Origin: Solobacterium sp.
GTDB lineage: Bacteria > Bacillota_I > Bacilli_A > Erysipelotrichales > Erysipelotrichaceae
Direction of reading: 5' to 3'
Length of the DNA stretch: 44,582 nt
Assembly: GCA_017512555.1 (NCBI GenBank)
Contig: JAFWFE010000034.1
Coordinates: forward strand, 1 to 44,582
Shown: positions 40,053-44,582 of the stretch, in pieces
Layout of the letters: every line of letters starts with the position of its first letter
Numbering within the stretch: position 1 is the first letter of the stretch
Position numbers and translations under genes: made by a program
Notes under the pieces: generated by a model
Told to the model about the DNA's origin: nothing
The model's database searches: none
Seen by the model: the letters and a program-made list of their open reading frames with translations, nothing else

Positions 40053-43000
40053 CTAATCATCATAGCTCCGGAATATACCTGCCAGGTTCGGATGGATGTA
40101 GAACTTAGCCTTAAACCCGAAGTAATTATACGTCTGATTACCTGTCTGAGGCTTACCGTTCTTCAGCCACATCACGTACGTGTTACTGTAAGGTATCATA
40201 TATATACCGTTGAGTGCCTTGCCGGTTTCCGCATCATAGAAACCGAGGATCTTGTTTCCGTCACCCTTGACTGTTGTATATACATAAGTCGGATCGCTGT
40301 CAGGCATTATTTTATACAACGGGAGCATGGTTTCCCATTTGCCGGTGAGATCTGTTTCTCCAGCAGCGCTGACATAGCAATTCTTTCCCACGCAGAAGAA
40401 CGGTGCGCAGAGATCCAGGATAATTCCCTGACTGTTTGTGGTGAACATGCCGGAAACCGTAGAATTGAACATACCGCTGGACCCGATATATACCGTGCCG
40501 TATCTTGTTGTATTTGTGACAACACTGCCGTCCGCATTCACAAAGACATAGAGTCCGCTGCCGATCGCATATGCGCTCTTTGCCAGTTCATCCAGAGACT
40601 TGCGCTCAGATTCCGGAAGCGCTGACCAGTCGTAGATCTGTATGATCTGATCCTGACGCGTATACAGAATTCCCTGATGCATGACATAGTACTTCTTGCC
40701 GATCTTGACCAGAGAGAGATCATATCCGGCAAAGACCTTGGAACCATCTTTATTGACATTGAGAGTATACGTATCGAAACTGGAGTCTTCAATGTAATGC
40801 AGTCCGGTAACCACTCCGGTCATCGGCAGACCCTTGCTGTCCAAGACATAACCGTTCAGACCGGCCATGATATAACTTCTTGACACATCATCATCCCAGA
40901 AGTCCCAAGGACCGAAGCTGACGCTCTCTCCTGCTGCAGGTGTGTTTGTACCGCTGTATACGATCTTTGCCAGTGAACCGTCTTTGTTCCAGACCGCGGT
41001 CAGGTCTTTTCCGTTTATACTTCCAAAATAGACATAAACCACTTCACCCCACGCGAGCTGCATGTATTCCGGAAGGATAACGTCTCTGGAATCATCAAGT
41101 ACAGGTGTCTCCTGTTTACCGAATTCGTTGTAGTAGTACCACTTATTGCCGGACTTACGCAGTGCGTTGGTGACCTTGTAGCCTGTCACAGGATCGAAGT
41201 AGTAGTATACACCGTCGATCTTCTTTCTGCCGGTTGCCAAGGTACCGTTCTTGAGGACATACATGTCTTTGTTGGCATCTGCCCAATGATCCTTGCCGGT
41301 AGTAACGGTTCCGTCAGCGCCTACATCTGTCAGTTTCTTGCCTACTTTGGTCTGCTGATCACGGATCAGTACACCATTGGAATCGAAGTTCAGTGTACTC
41401 TGTGTAGATGTGGTATTCACTCTCTTCGCGTTATTGGACAGGTATTGTTCTTCCTCACCAAGAGAGATCTGCCCGTTAAACAATGCCGGTGTGAGTACTT
41501 TTTTCTTGCCGGTTGCCGCAGCACCTGTCTTCGGATCAAAGTACATGTACGCGTCATACAGTTTGGTGCAGTTCATCGATCCCATAAACCAATAACTGTC
41601 AGGATCAGTGATCGCCGCACGATCGAAGTGTACCCATCCGGTAATCATCGCGCCGGTCTGATCAAAGCAATAGATTTTTCCGCCGATCTTGAACAATGTG
41701 TTGTAATTGTCGTATCCGATCGCCATGGGATAGCCGTCGACTGCCCAGGTGAACCCGACGCTGGAAACATGAATATATCTTGTGTCTCCGCCGCGTTTCA
41801 CAAATCCGGTCTTGATGGAACCATCTTTGTTTATGTAGATCGGTGAGTCGCTATTCCCGAACCAGCCGGTAGTAAAGACTTCCGACCATCCCGGTCTGTT
41901 TGTTTTGCCGGGAACCACAAACATCAGATAATCCGGTCCTGTAAAGCAGAGGTACGGCTTCTTATTCAGGTTTATCGCGTAGTAATCTGCGTTACCGTCA
42001 TCGTAGAGCCATCCTTCGGTATATTGCGCGATATACCCCTTTTCATCAAACCAGACCTTATATGTACCGTGGGTACCGTCACTAAGTGTCTTGAACGTTT
42101 TCTTGACCAGTACGCCGTTCTTATCTGCCATGACGATGACATTCGTACCGCCGTCTTCTGTTACCGCAGGAACCGGTTCCGTACTGTTCTTCAGTACACG
42201 TCCGTAAAGATCAACAATATATTTCTTTCCCTTAACAGTGATGATCTGAGCCTCACTGGAACTTGCAGACTTCACGACTTCACCGTTTTGATCCGCAATA
42301 TACGTAGAGGTAACAGCGCCTTTAGTGAATGAAGACCTGACCGTCGCCATACCGCTGACGACCAGGTTACCCTTGGCATCCACCATACAGTTTTTGTTGC
42401 CATAAGAGTCATGCAACAACAGAGATGTCAGTTTCTGACCTCCAAATGTGCAGTATACATATCCCTCTTCCGGTTTCTTTGGATTCTTCAGCGTGTAAAA
42501 TACGATCTGATCATTATCGTATTCGTCAACATAGTACCATTCTGTCGGGGACATCGCCAACGTATCCAACCAGCCGCTGGAGTCAAAGTAATATCTCTTC
42601 CCGTTCACGGTCATCCATGTGTCTGTTACAGGATATCCGCTTCCGTCCGCATAGACATACTTCGTGTAATACACACCGGTCATCTCTATAGCGATCTTCA
42701 CCAGTTTGTTTTCGACGATAGCGCCGTTCGCATCAACGATTCTACCGTTATACTTCATGTACTTCTCCGGATACTTCGTTCCGTAATACAGACCTTTTAT
42801 CGTTTTAACGGTATAGTAACAATCATACTCATCTGCCCAGAAATCAGGATACATTGAACTATCGGAATAGTACATTTTCCCGCCGGCCATAAAGGTTCCC
42901 AGCTTCATCGCACCGTAATCATTCGGGTCAAAGTACATCTTTTCCAGAACATTCTTACTATTGGTATCCCAGTAGAGATGATGATTCTTATCTTCATGGA

Positions 43001-44582
43001 GATACATCCATCCGGTATAGAAAGCACCATCCTTTACCCAGTAATATTTGCCGAGTTCTACGATCCTGTACAGACCATCCTGGTCAGTTATACGCTGTGT
43101 AGGCTTTCCGGGAGCCACAAGGATTCCGTATGTCTCATATCCGTTGTAATCCACATAGGTCATTCCCTTACCGTTACGTGCAGGAACAAATGATTTAACA
43201 ACTTTATATCCGAAGTCAGGATTGAAGTAGTACCATCCTTCGGCTGTAAGCTGCCAGCCCGTCAGTATTTCGCCTGTCCTAGATACATAAGCCTTATAGT
43301 TTTCATCGAGTTGATCGAGGTAAATGTACGAATCGGTCCAGCCTTCATCTGCTTTTCCATCATAAGATGAATGAAGCATCAGTTCTCCCTGGCAATCAAA
43401 CGCGTACAGTTTCTTGTCGATCTTCCGGACAGTACTTGATCCGCTGTATATATCACCAGTCGTGACCTTTCCCGTGGAAGGATCACAGTAATAGATTCCC
43501 TGATGAGACGGCCAGATATCTCCTTTGAACACATCTTTGCCGAATACATTCGTATCCGTATTGGAGTCGTATCTGACCCATCCTTTGGTTATCTTTCCGT
43601 TGACATAGTAATGACTGTCCTTGGAGGGATTACCTGCACCGGGGCTGTTGTCAAATCCGTCAACGTTGATCGTTACGGACGCGGTTTTCCCGATCGGTGT
43701 CGTCGCATTGATCTTGTATGTACCGCCTTCGCCGCACATCACATAGAAATGGGCCGTACCATCGGATCCTATCTGAAGACTACCTTCATATGGATAATCG
43801 AAAGGTGTGGACGGATCTTTATAAAGTTTTAACCCTTTTCCCGTAACATTGAATACGACATCCATGGTTGCGAATTCTTCGCCCATACGGAAAACCACTT
43901 CTTCCATATGACTGTGATCTATCTGTTTCCCGATCGACCAGTTGTATGTGGAGAGTTCTTTTCCGTCAGCCAGGACTTTCATCTCTGCAGGTCCTGTAGG
44001 CATGGAGAAAACATAGACATAATGGATTTCCTGTACTGAGGGATCAGCCACACTGGTAACGGTGATCTTCACCCGTACAGGGCTTTTATCTGCTGGAGGC
44101 AGACCCACGCAGGTAAGCGTACCGTTGGCATCCACCTTGACATACTTTGTATTATTGGACTGGAAGGTTACTCTACGGTCCATGTCATTTTTATTATACT
44201 GATAATCAAATCCGTATACCATGTGTGCCGTCTGTCCCTTGTAATACATTCCTCCGTACGGAAGATCATCGTTGACCCACATGACAACAGGCGTCAGCTC
44301 CTGCGTGATATCCACATGCGTGGTTGTACTGCTCGCAAAGATATATCCGTTCTTTACCGTACCGCTTCCTCTTGCGACAAACCGGAGATCAAAATTGCCG
44401 TAAGGGTAATTTTCATAATATCCCTGTCCGTCGTAGGAATTCGGATTACCCAGTTCAAATCTGAAGATACCGTCATGCTGGTTATACCTCAGGAAATTCA
44501 GCGTATTGGCCTCATAGATCGGTTCATCCTTTGAAATACTCAGGAGGATATAGTCATAGTCCAGTCCTGCTTTCAGGTCGTA
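40053..44582 (-). CDS. Giant secreted wall-binding-repeat protein D (5' end beyond the window)
   Basis: The reading frame is open from the stop at 40053 to the right window edge, giving about 1,509 residues. The segment upstream of the Met at 44315 translates to sequence collinear with the paralogs (YPYGNFDLRF, NGYIFASSTTTHVDI), so that Met is internal and the signal peptide and acidic segment lie outside. Visible parts: an Ig-like domain (VTFQSNNTKYVKVDANGTLTCV), STYNWSIGKQ, then aromatic repeats (RYYFDSSGWLD, YYYFDPVTGYKVTNALRKS, KWYYYNEFGKQETP) and the conserved C-terminal domain ending FYIHPNLAGIFRSYDD. It lacks the ISNDVWYSPFN version of the block seen in A-C and is the most diverged of the four. 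Confidence 0.85.
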   Translation of the reverse strand, partial: YDLKAGLDYDYILLSISKDEPIYEANTLNFLRYNQHDGIFRFELGNPNSYDGQGYYENYPYGNFDLRFVARGSGTVKNGYIFASSTTTHVDITQELTPVVMWVNDDLPYGGMYYKGQTAHMVYGFDYQYNKNDMDRRVTFQSNNTKYVKVDANGTLTCVGLPPADKSPVRVKITVTSVADPSVQEIHYVYVFSMPTGPAEMKVLADGKELSTYNWSIGKQIDHSHMEEVVFRMGEEFATMDVVFNVTGKGLKLYKDPSTPFDYPYEGSLQIGSDGTAHFYVMCGEGGTYKINATTPIGKTASVTINVDGFDNSPGAGNPSKDSHYYVNGKITKGWVRYDSNTDTNVFGKDVFKGDIWPSHQGIYYCDPSTGKVTTGDIYSGSSTVRKIDKKLYAFDCQGELMLHSSYDGKADEGWTDSYIYLDQLDENYKAYVSRTGEILTGWQLTAEGWYYFNPDFGYKVVKSFVPARNGKGMTYVDYNGYETYGILVAPGKPTQRITDQDGLYRIVELGKYYWVKDGAFYTGWMYLHEDKNHHLYWDTNSKNVLEKMYFDPNDYGAMKLGTFMAGGKMYYSDSSMYPDFWADEYDCYYTVKTIKGLYYGTKYPEKYMKYNGRIVDANGAIVENKLVKIAIEMTGVYYTKYVYADGSGYPVTDTWMTVNGKRYYFDSSGWLDTLAMSPTEWYYVDEYDNDQIVFYTLKNPKKPEEGYVYCTFGGQKLTSLLLHDSYGNKNCMVDAKGNLVVSGMATVRSSFTKGAVTSTYIADQNGEVVKSASSSEAQIITVKGKKYIVDLYGRVLKNSTEPVPAVTEDGGTNVIVMADKNGVLVKKTFKTLSDGTHGTYKVWFDEKGYIAQYTEGWLYDDGNADYYAINLNKKPYLCFTGPDYLMFVVPGKTNRPGWSEVFTTGWFGNSDSPIYINKDGSIKTGFVKRGGDTRYIHVSSVGFTWAVDGYPMAIGYDNYNTLFKIGGKIYCFDQTGAMITGWVHFDRAAITDPDSYWFMGSMNCTKLYDAYMYFDPKTGAAATGKKKVLTPALFNGQISLGEEEQYLSNNAKRVNTTSTQSTLNFDSNGVLIRDQQTKVGKKLTDVGADGTVTTGKDHWADANKDMYVLKNGTLATGRKKIDGVYYYFDPVTGYKVTNALRKSGNKWYYYNEFGKQETPVLDDSRDVILPEYMQLAWGEVVYVYFGSINGKDLTAVWNKDGSLAKIVYSGTNTPAAGESVSFGPWDFWDDDVSRSYIMAGLNGYVLDSKGLPMTGVVTGLHYIEDSSFDTYTLNVNKDGSKVFAGYDLSLVKIGKKYYVMHQGILYTRQDQIIQIYDWSALPESERKSLDELAKSAYAIGSGLYVFVNADGSVVTNTTRYGTVYIGSSGMFNSTVSGMFTTNSQGIILDLCAPFFCVGKNCYVSAAGETDLTGKWETMLPLYKIMPDSDPTYVYTTVKGDGNKILGFYDAETGKALNGIYMIPYSNTYVMWLKNGKPQTGNQTYNYFGFKAKFYIHPNLAGIFRSYDD

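Overview
The window looks like a chromosomal segment from a low-to-mid GC member of the Bacillota, most likely Erysipelotrichia. The basis is the start of a 16S rRNA gene at the left edge (reverse strand), AGGAGG-type ribosome binding sites, sigma-A-like promoters, Gram-positive signal peptides with wall-binding repeats, and group-II ECF transporter parts. The genus is not claimed. Nearly every gene lies on the minus strand; only an OsmC-like gene and a YfcE-like phosphoesterase gene are on the plus strand.

Region 1 (1-1.76 kb): 5' end of a 16S rRNA gene with two tandem rRNA promoters, then a two-gene unit (DUF1653 protein and a PHP-domain phosphoesterase). Region 2 (1.86-9.1 kb): an eight-gene operon. 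It opens with an ECF transporter (S component, fused double ATPase, T component) and continues with five tandem paralogs of the SAM hydroxide adenosyltransferase (DUF62, SAM hydrolase) family. Three look catalytically complete, one has lost the catalytic motifs, and the last keeps the motifs but lacks the C-terminal domain. I regard this as the most unusual functional module here. My working inference is that the transporter brings in a methionine- or adenosine-related compound and the DUF62 proteins process SAM, perhaps as mixed oligomers.

Region 3 (9.2-14.2 kb): OsmC-like protein, type III pantothenate kinase, YfcE-like phosphoesterase, and a ferrous-iron uptake operon (feoA-feoA-feoB, a Cys-rich membrane peptide and a CxxC metal-binding peptide). 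Three palindromes of DtxR/MntR-operator type surround its promoter.

Region 4 (14.2-44.6 kb): about 30 kb devoted almost entirely to secreted proteins: a transglutaminase-like protein, an acidic lipoprotein translationally coupled to a subtilisin-like protease, and four tandem giant paralogs of about 1,815 residues (the last cut by the window edge) with wall-binding-type YYF repeats. The three complete giants, the protease and the transglutaminase protein all carry a Glu/Pro/Thr/Val-rich acidic segment near the N-terminus. An ORF6N protein with a phospholipase-D-like C-terminus sits between the protease and the giants. The giants share almost identical 5' ends, promoters and, in three of four cases, a terminator element, which points to repeated duplication of whole units. 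Their function is not recognisable from sequence; adhesion or matrix-building at the cell wall is an inference.
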